The notes under the pieces: model-generated
Databases searched by the model: none
Told to the model about the DNA's origin: nothing
The model's input: only the letters and a program-made list of their open reading frames with translations
Shown here: in pieces, positions 47,048-55,270 of the stretch
Numbering within the stretch: the stretch's first letter is position 1
Layout of the letters: each line of letters opens with the position of its first letter
Assembly (NCBI GenBank): GCA_002434305.1
Contig: DJJU01000011.1
Coordinates: 387,239 to 451,238, forward strand
Direction: 5' to 3'
Length of the DNA stretch: 64,000 bases
Origin: Alicycliphilus sp. UBA6560
GTDB taxonomy: Bacteria > Pseudomonadota > Gammaproteobacteria > Burkholderiales > Burkholderiaceae_C
Position numbers and translations under genes: made by a program

Positions 47048-47830
47048 TCAGATGCTGAACATCAGCGCCGTGAGCACGAAGTCCAGCGCCAGCACGGCCA
47101 GCGAGGCCATCACCACGGTGCGCGTGGTGGCGCGCGATACGCCCTCGGGCGTGGGCTTGGCGACAAAGCCCTGCAGCAGCGCCACGAAGGTCACCGTGAC
47201 GCCGAACACGGCGCTCTTGACCACGCCGTTGCCCACGTCCTTGACCACGTCCACGCCGGCCTGCATCTGCCCCCAGAAGGCGCCGCTGTCGACGCCGATC
47301 AGCACCACGCCGACCAGCCAGCCGCCCAGCACGCCCACGGCGCTGAACACGGCCGCCAGCAGCGGCATGGCGATCACGCCAGCCCAAAAGCGCGGCGCCA
47401 GGATGCGGCGCACCGGGTCCACCGCCATCATCTCCATGGCCGACAGCTGCTCGCCCGCGCGCATCAGACCGATCTCGGCGGTGAGCGAGGTGCCTGCGCG
47501 CCCGGCAAACAGCAGCGCCGTGACCACCGGCCCCAGCTCGCGCACCAGCCCCAGCGTGACGACCAGGCCCAGCGAATTGGCCGAGCCGTACAGCTGCAGC
47601 ACGTTGTAGCCCTGCAGCGCCAGCACGAAGCCCACGAACAGACCCGAGGTGGCGATGATGGACAGCGAATGGTTGCCCAGGAAGTGGATCTGGTCGCGCA
47701 GCAGCGCCGGGCGCTGCGCCACCGCGCCGGCCAGCGACAGCAGCCGCACGAACAGCCGCGCGCCAGCGCCCAGGCCGGCCAGCTGGCTGCGCACGGCGTA
47801 GCCGACGTCGGAGGGGCGCCACCAGCTCAT
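47048..47830 (-). CDS. mlaE: Phospholipid ABC transporter permease MlaE
   Basis: Inner-membrane permease of the Mla complex. The 260-residue product shows the DUF140 core GRAGTSLTAEIGLMRAGEQL and SAMEMMAVDPVRRILAPRF, with five hydrophobic segments. It overlaps mlaF by 4 bp. Confidence 0.95.
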   Translation of the reverse strand: MSWWRPSDVGYAVRSQLAGLGAGARLFVRLLSLAGAVAQRPALLRDQIHFLGNHSLSIIATSGLFVGFVLALQGYNVLQLYGSANSLGLVVTLGLVRELGPVVTALLFAGRAGTSLTAEIGLMRAGEQLSAMEMMAVDPVRRILAPRFWAGVIAMPLLAAVFSAVGVLGGWLVGVVLIGVDSGAFWGQMQAGVDVVKDVGNGVVKSAVFGVTVTFVALLQGFVAKPTPEGVSRATTRTVVMASLAVLALDFVLTALMFSI

Positions 47831-48702
47831 GGCAGGGCTCCGAAATCCTCGGCCACGCTGGCGGCCGGGTAGTGGAAGGGCACCGGTCCCGTGGGCAGGG
47901 CGCGCACGAACTGGTGCACCAGCGGGTCCTCGCTGGCGCGCACCTCCTCGGGCGTGCCCTGCGCGGCGACGTTGCCGGGGCCCAGAATGATGACGTGGTC
48001 GGCCAGGCGGAAGGTCTCCTCCAGATCGTGCGAGACCACGATGCTGGTCAGGCCCATGGCCTGGCCCAGGCGGCGGATGAGCTGGGCCGCCGTGCCCAGC
48101 GAGATCGGATCCAGCCCGGCGAAGGGCTCGTCGTACATGACCAGCTGCGGGTCCAGCGCAATGGCGCGCGCCAGGGCCACGCGCCGGGCCATGCCGCCGG
48201 AGATCTGGCTGGGCATGAGGTCACGCGCGCCGCGCAGGCCCACGGCACCCAGCTTCATCAGCACCACGTCGCGGATCAGCGCCTCGGGCAGGTCGGTGTG
48301 CTCGCGCAGCGGGAAGGCCACGTTCTCGAACACGCTCATGTCGGTGAACAGCGCGCCGAACTGGAACAGCATGCCCATGCGCCGGCGCATGGCGTACAGC
48401 TGCGCCTGGTCCATGGCGCCCACGTCCTGACCGTCCACCAGCACCCGTCCGGACTGGGCCCGGTGCTGCCCGCCGATCAGGCGCAGCACCGTGGTCTTGC
48501 CGCCGCCGGAAGCGCCCATGATGGCCGTGACCTTGCCGCGTGGCACGGTGAGCGATAGCTCGCGCAGCACTACGCGCTCGCCGTAGCCAAACGTGACCCG
48601 GTCCAGCTGCACGTGTGCGCTGTCGGGACTGGGGGTGGCGGAGGCTGGGGGCATGAGGTTGGGGCGCGGCCGCACTCCGGGCAGCCGCAGGGAACCCGCC
48701 AT
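47827..48702 (-). CDS. mlaF: Phospholipid ABC transporter ATPase MlaF
   Basis: ATPase of the Mla complex. The product has 291 residues from the ATG at 48702, or 275 from the ATG at 48654; neither has a clear Shine-Dalgarno, and family similarity begins only at VQLDRVTFGYGERVVLRELS. Visible are Walker A GASGGGKTT, signature ISGGMARRVALARAI and Walker B QLVMYDEPFAGLDP. It leads the operon mlaFEDACB-ABC-bolA. Confidence 0.94.
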   Translation of the reverse strand: MAGSLRLPGVRPRPNLMPPASATPSPDSAHVQLDRVTFGYGERVVLRELSLTVPRGKVTAIMGASGGGKTTVLRLIGGQHRAQSGRVLVDGQDVGAMDQAQLYAMRRRMGMLFQFGALFTDMSVFENVAFPLREHTDLPEALIRDVVLMKLGAVGLRGARDLMPSQISGGMARRVALARAIALDPQLVMYDEPFAGLDPISLGTAAQLIRRLGQAMGLTSIVVSHDLEETFRLADHVIILGPGNVAAQGTPEEVRASEDPLVHQFVRALPTGPVPFHYPAASVAEDFGALP

Positions 48703-48746
48703 GATAGGGGCAAACCCCGGGCTTTGATATCCACAACTGGCAACGT

Positions 48747-48777
48747 TTGTAGTTTGGATATGACGATTGGCTATAAT
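48747..48777 (+). promoter_or_regulatory. Probable promoter of speDE
   Basis: A perfect TATAAT (48772-48777) is preceded by a weak TTGTAG (48747-48752, 19-bp spacing) and by TGG just upstream. Initiation near 48784 would give a leader of about 260 nt before speD. Confidence 0.55.
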
Positions 48778-48792
48778 CGCGGGTTCTCGAAA

Positions 48793-48849
48793 ATGTCACG
48801 CTCGCCTTGCCGAGCGGATTGCTGTCAGCGTTGCCTGAAGCGCCCTTGA
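48793..48849 (+). CDS. Possible 18-residue Cys-rich upstream reading frame
   Basis: ATG-to-TGA frame encoding MSRSPCRADCCQRCLKRP, starting about 9 nt after the predicted speD transcript start. It has four Cys and four Arg in 18 residues. There is no room for a Shine-Dalgarno, so it would need leaderless-type initiation. Its stop overlaps the left arm of the first leader hairpin. It may be chance. Confidence 0.2.
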   Translation: MSRSPCRADCCQRCLKRP

Positions 48850-49043
48850 AAGCGCACGACGGAAACCCAAGGGCGCGGCAATGACGGGCCCGACCGGCCC
48901 GTCAGCGACATTCCCGCCTCCTCCCCTTCCAGATCGTGCCTGGGCGCTTTTTGCAGCGTGCCGGTCGGCGACCGCCGGGGGTGCACACCCTTTGGCCTAG
49001 CCATGTTTGACGCGCTCGCGCCGAGCGCAGAAAGGGTTGCACC
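48840..49043 (+). promoter_or_regulatory. Structured 5' leader of speD with a sequestered ribosome binding site
   Basis: Stems seen: GCGCCCTTG/CAAGGGCGC (48840-48848 with 48868-48876); TGACGGGCC/GGCCCGTCA (48882-48890 with 48896-48904); and GGTGCA-C-ACCCTTT (48980-48993) pairing with AAAGGGTTGCACC (49031-49043), 13 bp with one bulged C. The last holds the Shine-Dalgarno up to the base before the ATG and encloses GCGCTCG/CGAGCGC (49012-49018 with 49022-49028). An alternative pairing AAGCGCCC/GGGCGCTT (48838-48845 with 48942-48949), followed by TTT, competes with the first stem. Confidence 0.6.
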
Positions 49044-49454
49044 ATGAAGAACTACCAAACCGTCGTCCCCATCGCCACACCCACGGCGCAGCGCCACGCC
49101 ACCGGCCTGCACCTCATCGGCGACCTGTACGGCTGCCTGTGCGACAGCCGTCTGATGCTGGATGCGCAGTACCTGGAGAACTTCTGCAAGGAACGCGTGG
49201 CTGCCGCGGGCCTGACCACCGTGGGCGCGCTGTTCCACGGCTTCGGCGAAGGCGGCGGCGTGACCGGCGCCGTGGTGCTGGCCGAGTCCCACCTGGCCAT
49301 CCACACCTGGCCCGAGTCGGGCTACGTCACGCTGGACGTGTACGTGTGCAACTACACCGAGAACAACCGCCCCAAGGCGCAAAAGCTGTTCGACGACCTG
49401 CTGGCGGCCTTCAACCCCAACGATCCCCACCTGCACAGCGTCGACCGGGCATGA
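49044..49454 (+). CDS. speD: S-adenosylmethionine decarboxylase proenzyme
   Basis: Makes decarboxylated SAM, the aminopropyl donor for spermidine. The 136-residue product is the short prokaryotic class 1B form. The self-cleavage site that generates the pyruvoyl group is in LAESHLAIHTWPESGYVTLD, at the Glu-Ser bond. It overlaps speE by 4 bp. A long structured leader lies upstream. Confidence 0.95.
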   Translation: MKNYQTVVPIATPTAQRHATGLHLIGDLYGCLCDSRLMLDAQYLENFCKERVAAAGLTTVGALFHGFGEGGGVTGAVVLAESHLAIHTWPESGYVTLDVYVCNYTENNRPKAQKLFDDLLAAFNPNDPHLHSVDRA

Positions 49455-50389
49455 CGACGCGCTTCGTGGCCGAGCGCCTGAGCGCCGACTTCGGCCTGTA
49501 CCTGTCCAGCAGCGCCACGCTGGCGCACAAGCAGTCCGAGTGGCAGCACATCGAGGTCTTCGACAACCCGCAGTTCGGGCGCGTGATGCGCATCGACGGC
49601 GTGTTCATGACCAGCGAGCGCGACGAATTCTTCTACCACGAGCCCATGGTGCACCTGCCCGCCATCGCTCACCCGGGCGTGAAGCGCGCGCTGGTGGTGG
49701 GCGGCGGCGATGGCGGTGCGGCCGAGGAGCTGCTCAAGCTGCCGGGCATGGAGCGCGTGGTGCTGGCCGAGCTGGACGGCGACGTGGTCGACATGGCGCG
49801 CCAATGGCTGCCCGGCATCCACCGCGGCGCCTTCGACGATCCGCGCATGGAGGTGCGCCTGGGTGACGCGCGCGCCTTTCTGGGCCAGACCGGCGAGCGC
49901 TTCGACCAGATCGTGCTGGACCTGACCGACCCCTTTGGCCCAGCCATCGAGCTGTACACCGTGGCCTTCTACCAGGCCTGCCGGCAGGCGCTGAACCCCG
50001 GCGGCGTGCTGTCGCTGCACCTAGGCTCGCCCGTGCACCTGGCCGACAGCATGGCGCGCATCGCCGCCTCGGTGCGCGAAGTCTTCCCGGTCTTTCGGCC
50101 CTACCTGCAGTACGTGCCGCTGTACGGCACGCTGTGGTGCATGGGCATGGCCTCGGACAGCACCGACCCGGCGACGCTGTCGGCGCAGGAGGTGGATGCG
50201 CGCATCGCCGCGCGCGGCCTCAAGGACCTGCAGCTGTACAACGGCGCCATGCACCACGCGCTGCTGGCGCAGCCGAACTTCGTGCGCGAGCTGCTGGCCC
50301 GCCCTGCCCGGCCCATCCACAGCGGCGACGTGCTGGGCGACGTGCGCGACCCGGCGCAGCTGCCGCCGGTGACGGTGACGGCCGGCTGA
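49451..50389 (+). CDS. speE: Spermidine synthase (polyamine aminopropyltransferase)
   Basis: Transfers aminopropyl from decarboxylated SAM to putrescine. The 312-residue product has an N-terminal beta domain and the Rossmann core ALVVGGGDGGAAEELLKLPG. The catalytic Asp region is VLDLTDPFGPAIELYT. The start is fixed by the ATGA overlap with speD. Confidence 0.95.
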   Translation: MTTRFVAERLSADFGLYLSSSATLAHKQSEWQHIEVFDNPQFGRVMRIDGVFMTSERDEFFYHEPMVHLPAIAHPGVKRALVVGGGDGGAAEELLKLPGMERVVLAELDGDVVDMARQWLPGIHRGAFDDPRMEVRLGDARAFLGQTGERFDQIVLDLTDPFGPAIELYTVAFYQACRQALNPGGVLSLHLGSPVHLADSMARIAASVREVFPVFRPYLQYVPLYGTLWCMGMASDSTDPATLSAQEVDARIAARGLKDLQLYNGAMHHALLAQPNFVRELLARPARPIHSGDVLGDVRDPAQLPPVTVTAG

Positions 50390-50412
50390 ACGCCCGCCGC
50401 GCACAGCGCCCA

Positions 50413-50449
50413 AAAAAGCCCCTCCGGCGCACGCGCGGAGGGGCTTTTT
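50413..50449. terminator. Bidirectional terminator between speE and lolD
   Basis: AAAAAGCCCCTCCG (50413-50426) pairs perfectly with CGGAGGGGCTTTTT (50436-50449) around a 9-nt loop, with A and T runs on the two sides, between convergent genes. Confidence 0.92.
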
Positions 50450-50454
50450 ATGCC

Positions 50455-50508
50455 TTTTTGGCCCCAAACCCTTGCAGGGCAAGCGCCAGCAGCTCTTCTT
50501 TCAATAGC
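50455..50508 (+). repeat. Dispersed ~55-bp palindromic repeat, copy 9
   Basis: Reads TTTTTGGCCCCAAACCCTTG, loop, then AAGCGCCAGCAGCTCTTCTT and TCAATAG. It lies between the speE terminator and the end of lolD. It is more diverged than most copies. Confidence 0.75.
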
Positions 50509-50523
50509 AAAAGCAGGGCTCTG

Positions 50524-51201
50524 TCAGACCAGCGCACCTGAACCCAGCCGCACCACGCGGTCGCAGCGCGCTGCCAGCTGTTCGTCGTGCGTGACCATGA
50601 CGAAGGCCGTGCCGCGGCTGCGCGCCAGCTCCAGCATCAGCGCGAACACGCCGTCGGCCGTGCTGCGGTCCAGGTTGCCGGTGGGCTCGTCGGCCAGCAC
50701 GCAGGCCGGCCGCGTGACCAGTGCCCGGGCAATGGCCACGCGCTGGCGCTCGCCGCCCGACAGCTCGGCCGGGCGGTGCAGCACGCGCTCGCCCAGGCCC
50801 ACGGCCTGCAGCATCTGCACGGCCTGGGCCAGGCACTGCTCGTAGGGCTGGCGGCGGATGCGCAGCGGCATGGCCACGTTGTCCTGCGCGCTGAACTCGG
50901 GCAGCAGGTGGTGGAACTGGTAGATGAAGCCCAGCTGCTCGTTGCGCAGCCGGCCCTGGGCGGCCGCCGACAGCGTGGCCAGGCCCTGCCCGGCCAGCAG
51001 CACCGTGCCGCTGCTGGGGGCGTCCAGCCCGCCCAGCAGGTGCAGGAGCGTGCTCTTGCCCGAGCCCGAAGCGCCGACGATGGCCAGCGTCTCGCCGGCA
51101 TGCACCTGCAGGTCCACGCCGCGCAGCACGGTCACGTCCAGCCGGCCTTCGGTGAAGCGCTTGGTCAGGTCGCGCGCCTGCAGCACCACGTTGTCATTCA
51201 T
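50524..51201 (-). CDS. lolD: Lipoprotein-releasing ABC transporter ATPase LolD
   Basis: Powers extraction of outer-membrane lipoproteins from the inner membrane to LolA. The 225-residue product has Walker A GASGSGKST, the LolD-type QFHHLLPEFSAQDNVAMPLR, signature LSGGERQRVAIARAL and Walker B VLADEPTGNLD. It overlaps the upstream permease gene by 8 bp. Confidence 0.95.
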   Translation of the reverse strand: MNDNVVLQARDLTKRFTEGRLDVTVLRGVDLQVHAGETLAIVGASGSGKSTLLHLLGGLDAPSSGTVLLAGQGLATLSAAAQGRLRNEQLGFIYQFHHLLPEFSAQDNVAMPLRIRRQPYEQCLAQAVQMLQAVGLGERVLHRPAELSGGERQRVAIARALVTRPACVLADEPTGNLDRSTADGVFALMLELARSRGTAFVMVTHDEQLAARCDRVVRLGSGALV

Positions 51202-52447
51202 AGCGCAGGGCCTCCGCAGGGTTGACGCGGCTGGCGCGCCAGCTCGGGTACAGGGTGGCCACGAAGGCCAGCACCAGCGAGATCAGCGCGATGGGCACGA
51301 TGTCGGACGCCAGCGGCTCGCTGGGCATGCGGCTGATCAGGTAGATGTCCTTGGGCAGAAAGCTGGTGCGCAGCAGCTGCTCGATGGCGGGCACGATGAC
51401 GTCGATGTTGAAGGCCACGGCCAGGCCCAGGGCCAGCCCGCCCAGCGTCCCGATCACGCCCACCATGGCGCCCTGCACCACGAACACGCCCATGATGCTG
51501 CCGGGGCTGGCGCCCAGCGTGCGCAGGATGGCGATGTCGGCGCGCTTGTCCGTCACCGTCATGACCAGGGTGGAGACCAGGTTGAACGCGGCCACCGCCA
51601 CGATCAGCGTGAGGATGATGAACATCATGCGTTTTTCCAGCTGCACGGCGGCAAACCAGGTCTTGTTCTGCTGCGTCCAGTCGCGGATCAGGAGGTGGCC
51701 CGACAGGCTGTGCGCCAGCTGCTGCGTGACCTGGGGCGCCTGGTGCAGGTCGCGCAGCTTCAACCGCACGCCGGTGGGGCCTTCCAGGCGGAAGATGCGC
51801 TCTGCATCCTCGTGGTGCAGCAGCACCAGGGCGGCGTCGTATTCGTAGTGGCCTGAGTTGAACGTGCCGGCCACCGTCATCTGCTTGAGCCGCGGCACCA
51901 CGCCGGCCGGGGTGACCTGGCCGGCCGGCGCGATCAGCGTGACCACGTCGCCGGCCACCACGCCCAGCTGGCGCGCCAGCTCGCTGCCCAGCACCACGCG
52001 GAACTCGCCCGGCACCAGGGCCTTGAGGCCCTCCACGTTCTCGGCGGCCAGGTCGGTCACCTCGGCCTCGCGGCTGGGGTCGATGCCGCGCACCATGGCG
52101 CCCTTCATGTCCTCGCCGCGCGCCAGCAGCGCCTGCGCCGCCACGAAGGGCGCGGCGCCGATCACGTTGGGATTGGCACGCGCCTCGGCCATGGTGCGCT
52201 CCATGTCGGGCAGCGCGCCACCGTCGGGGGCGAAGATCTCGATGTGCGAGACCACGCTGAGCATGCGGTCGCGCACCTCTTTCTGAAAGCCGTTCATGAC
52301 GGACAGCACGATGATCAGCGCCGCCACGCCCAGGGCGATGCCCAGCATGGACACGCCCGAGATGAACGAGATGAAACCATTGCGCCGCGTGGCGCGCCCG
52401 GCGCGCGTGTAGCGCCAGCCCAGGGCCAGTTCGTAGGGAATTTGCAT
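51194..52447 (-). CDS. lolC: Lipoprotein-releasing ABC transporter permease (LolC/LolE type)
   Basis: Inner-membrane permease of the Lol exporter. The 417-residue product from MQIPYELALGWRYTRAGRAT has one N-terminal membrane segment (SMLGIALGVAALIIVLSVMN), a large periplasmic domain (about 50-265) and three C-terminal segments. Only one permease gene accompanies lolD, so the complex may contain two copies of it (as in LolFD systems) unless a lolE lies elsewhere. Confidence 0.93.
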   Translation of the reverse strand: MQIPYELALGWRYTRAGRATRRNGFISFISGVSMLGIALGVAALIIVLSVMNGFQKEVRDRMLSVVSHIEIFAPDGGALPDMERTMAEARANPNVIGAAPFVAAQALLARGEDMKGAMVRGIDPSREAEVTDLAAENVEGLKALVPGEFRVVLGSELARQLGVVAGDVVTLIAPAGQVTPAGVVPRLKQMTVAGTFNSGHYEYDAALVLLHHEDAERIFRLEGPTGVRLKLRDLHQAPQVTQQLAHSLSGHLLIRDWTQQNKTWFAAVQLEKRMMFIILTLIVAVAAFNLVSTLVMTVTDKRADIAILRTLGASPGSIMGVFVVQGAMVGVIGTLGGLALGLAVAFNIDVIVPAIEQLLRTSFLPKDIYLISRMPSEPLASDIVPIALISLVLAFVATLYPSWRASRVNPAEALRYE

Positions 52448-52538
52448 GCAGGAGGAAAGGGGTCTTGCCGTGGCCCGCCGTAGGGGCACGGCAGCCCGTT
52501 GGGGCGGGCGCATTGTGGCATCCCGGACAATACGCCCG

Positions 52539-53480
52539 ATGCCAGACAAACTCCATTTGCTGATCCCGCTGGCCGCCAGCCCCGCGCCCGGCTGCCAGCA
52601 GGCGCTGCAGGGCCTGCAGCTGCCGCAGCTGGAGCGCCTGCTGGTCCGCCTGACTCCCGCCGGCACCGACGCCGGCGAGGAAACCGACTTCTCCCCCCCG
52701 CACGAACGCGCCCTGGCGCGTCACCTGGGCCTGCCCGCGGGCCGCGCCGGCACCACGCCCTGGGCCGCCTGGAGCCGCGCCGACGTGCCCGCCGGCCAGG
52801 CCTGCGCCTGGGTCACGCCCTGCCAGTGGCAGGTGGGCGCGGACCACGTCACCCTGGCCGACCCGCAGCAGCTGGGCCTGGACGAGGCCGATTCGCGCGC
52901 GCTGCTGGACGTGCTGGCCCCGTGGTTCGCCCAGGACGGCATCGCGCTGGAGTACGACGCCCCCACCCGCTGGCTGGCGCGCGGCGTGGCGCTGCGGGGC
53001 CTGGCCACGGCGTCGCTGGACCGCGTGGTCGGCCGCGACGTGCGTACCTGGATGCCCGACGCCGCCAGCGCCCGCGCACTGCACCGCCTGCACAGCGAGA
53101 TGCAGATGCTGCTGTACACCCACCCCTTCAACGACGAGCGCGCGGCGCGCGGCCTGCCCGCCGTCAACGCCTTCTGGCTGCACGGCGCCGGCACCCTGGC
53201 CGAGCGGCCCGCGCCCGTGGCTTCGCCCGAGATGCCTGAACAGTTGCGCCAGGCTGCGCTGCGCGAAGACTGGGACGCCTGGGTTCAAGCCTGGCAGCAG
53301 CTGGACGCCGGCCCCGTCGCCCGCCTGGCCGCCCACGTGGCCGCCGGCGGCCAGGCACGCCTGACGCTGTGCGGCGAGCGCTCGGCCCTGCAATGGGACA
53401 CGGCGCCGCGCAGCCTGCGCCAGAGGATTCAAGGTCTTTTTGGCCGCCAGCGCTTATCTGACCTGCGCGAGCAGCTATGA
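52539..53480 (+). CDS. Conserved hypothetical protein upstream of recJ (often called phosphoglycerate mutase-like)
   Basis: A 313-residue protein of a betaproteobacterial family with the core WARGVALRGLATASLDRVVG and the motif NAFWLHGAGTL. Relatives are sometimes labelled phosphoglycerate mutase, but I see no alkaline-phosphatase-type metal motif to support that. The last ~15 residues (FGRQRLSDLREQL) are encoded by a dispersed repeat, and the stop overlaps the recJ start by 4 bp. Confidence 0.8.
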   Translation: MPDKLHLLIPLAASPAPGCQQALQGLQLPQLERLLVRLTPAGTDAGEETDFSPPHERALARHLGLPAGRAGTTPWAAWSRADVPAGQACAWVTPCQWQVGADHVTLADPQQLGLDEADSRALLDVLAPWFAQDGIALEYDAPTRWLARGVALRGLATASLDRVVGRDVRTWMPDAASARALHRLHSEMQMLLYTHPFNDERAARGLPAVNAFWLHGAGTLAERPAPVASPEMPEQLRQAALREDWDAWVQAWQQLDAGPVARLAAHVAAGGQARLTLCGERSALQWDTAPRSLRQRIQGLFGRQRLSDLREQL

Positions 53481-53490
53481 AAATAATAGT
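53436..53490 (+). repeat. Dispersed ~55-bp palindromic repeat, copy 10 (inside coding sequence)
   Basis: Reads CTTTTTGGCCGCCAGCGCTT, loop, then GCGCGAGCAGCTATGAAAAT and AATAGT. It encodes the C-terminus of the upstream protein and the start codon and first residues (MKIIV) of RecJ, joining the two genes with an ATGA overlap. Confidence 0.88.
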
Positions 53491-55189
53491 AAGAGATTGC
53501 CCGCCCCGCACCGCCTGGGCGCTGGAGCAGGCTGGCGTGCACCCGCTGCTGGCGCGCCTGTACGCCGCGCGCGGCGTGAGCGGGCACGAGGAGCTGGACG
53601 ACGCCCTGGCCCGCCTGCTGCCACCCGCCGGCCTGCACGGCGCGGCCCAGGCCGCCCGCGTGCTGGCCGACGCCATGGAGCAGGACCAGCGCCTGATGGT
53701 GGTGGCCGACTACGACTGCGACGGCGCCACCGCCTGCGCCGTGGCCGTGCGCGGCCTGAGGCTGCTGGGCGCGCGGCACGTCAACTACCTGGTGCCCGAC
53801 CGGGTGGTGGACGGCTACGGCCTCACAGCCCAAATAGCCCGGCGCGTGGCCGAGCGCGGCGCCGACGTGCTGATCACCGTGGACAACGGCATCGCCAGCT
53901 GCGAGGGCGTGGCCCAGGCGCGCGCGCTGGGCCTGAAGGTGGTGGTGACCGACCACCACCTGCCCGGCCCCCAGCTGCCCGAGGCCGACGCCATCGTCAA
54001 TCCCAACCAGCCCGGCTGCGACTTTCCCAGCAAGTGCATCGCCGGCGTAGGCGTCATGTTCTACGTGCTGATGGCGCTGCGCAGCGAACTGCGCGCGCGC
54101 GGCCGCTTCGACCAGGCCACGCAGCCGCGCCTGGAGCCGCTGCTGCCCCTGGTGGCATTGGGCACCGTGGCCGACGTGGTGCGGCTGGACGGCAACAACC
54201 GCCGCCTGGTCGCCCAGGGCCTGAAGCGCATCCGCGCCGGGCAGATGCAGCCGGGCATCCGCGCGCTGTTCGAGGCGGCCGGCCGCCGCGCCGAGGCTGC
54301 CACCACCTTCGACTTCGGCTTTGCCCTGGGGCCGCGCATCAACGCCGCCGGCCGGCTGGCCGACATGACGCTGGGCATCGAATGCCTGCTGACCGAGGAC
54401 GGCAGCCGCGCCGGCGAGCTGGCGCGCCAGCTGGACGCCATCAACCGCGAGCGGCGTGAGCTGGAAGGCGGCATGCGCGATCAGGCGCTGGCGCTGGCCG
54501 AGAGCCTGGCGGGCGAGAGCGAGGAGCCGCCGCCGGCCATCAGCGTGTTCGACCCGGACTTCCACGAAGGCGTGGTCGGCATCGTCGCCTCGCGCCTGAA
54601 GGACCGGCTGCACCGGCCGACCTTCGTCTTCGCCCCCAGCGGCGCACCGGGCAAGGAGCACGAGCTGAAGGGCTCGGGCCGCTCCATCCCCGGCTTTCAC
54701 CTGCGCGACGCGCTGGACCTGGTGGCCAAGCGCCACCCCGGCGTGCTGCTGAAGTTCGGCGGCCACGCCATGGCAGCCGGCTGCACTGTGGCCGAGGAGC
54801 ACTTCGAGACCTTCGAGCAGGCCTTCGCCCAGGTGGCGCAGGAGTGGCTGGACGCCGCCACCCTCACCCGCCGCCTGGAGACCGACGGCCCGCTGGCCCC
54901 GGAATACCGCCGCCCCGACCTGGTGGACACCCTGGCGCGCGAGGTCTGGGGCCAGGGCTTCGCCCCACCCACCTTCAGCGAAGAGGTGCAGGTGGTCAGC
55001 CAGCGGCTGGTGGGCGAAGGCAGGCATTTGTCGCTCAAGCTGCTGCATCAGGGGCAAGCGGTGGATGCCATCTGGTTCGGCCGCACCGAGCCGCTGCCCG
55101 GCGAGGCCCTGTTGGCCTTCCGCCTGGACGTGAACGAGTGGCGCGGCGAGCGGCGCGTGCAGTTTGTGGTGGAGGCCGTGGCCGACTGA
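53477..55189 (+). CDS. recJ: Single-stranded-DNA-specific exonuclease RecJ
   Basis: 5'-3' exonuclease in recombination and mismatch repair. The 570-residue product has the DHH-superfamily motifs VVADYDCDGATACAVAVRG, ITVDNGIAS and VVVTDHHLPGP, and the DHHA1 motif LKFGGHAMAAGCTV near residue 425. The start codon lies in a dispersed repeat. Confidence 0.97.
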   Translation: MKIIVRDCPPRTAWALEQAGVHPLLARLYAARGVSGHEELDDALARLLPPAGLHGAAQAARVLADAMEQDQRLMVVADYDCDGATACAVAVRGLRLLGARHVNYLVPDRVVDGYGLTAQIARRVAERGADVLITVDNGIASCEGVAQARALGLKVVVTDHHLPGPQLPEADAIVNPNQPGCDFPSKCIAGVGVMFYVLMALRSELRARGRFDQATQPRLEPLLPLVALGTVADVVRLDGNNRRLVAQGLKRIRAGQMQPGIRALFEAAGRRAEAATTFDFGFALGPRINAAGRLADMTLGIECLLTEDGSRAGELARQLDAINRERRELEGGMRDQALALAESLAGESEEPPPAISVFDPDFHEGVVGIVASRLKDRLHRPTFVFAPSGAPGKEHELKGSGRSIPGFHLRDALDLVAKRHPGVLLKFGGHAMAAGCTVAEEHFETFEQAFAQVAQEWLDAATLTRRLETDGPLAPEYRRPDLVDTLAREVWGQGFAPPTFSEEVQVVSQRLVGEGRHLSLKLLHQGQAVDAIWFGRTEPLPGEALLAFRLDVNEWRGERRVQFVVEAVAD

Positions 55190-55223
55190 CCGACCGCCAG
55201 CCGCGCCGCACGGTCAAGACATG

Positions 55224-55252
55224 AAAAAAGGCGCCCTCCCGGGCGCCTTTTT
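55224..55252 (+). terminator. Rho-independent terminator after recJ
   Basis: AAAAAAGGCGCCC (55224-55236), loop TCCC, GGGCGCCTTTTT (55241-55252). The A/T runs on both sides also suit the convergent tctA. Confidence 0.92.
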
Positions 55253-55270
55253 CGTGGAGTGCCGGCGTCG

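Noticed and set aside
48613..48849. A 78-codon + strand frame ending in the speD leader
   Set aside because: Most of it lies antisense to the mlaF start and upstream of the TATAAT. Only the last 18 codons could be transcribed with speD, and they are listed separately at low confidence.
48941..48952. Simple rho-independent terminator at GGGCGCTTTTT in the speD leader
   Set aside because: No adjacent complementary arm exists; the only partner is about 100 nt upstream. It is kept only as part of a possible attenuator.
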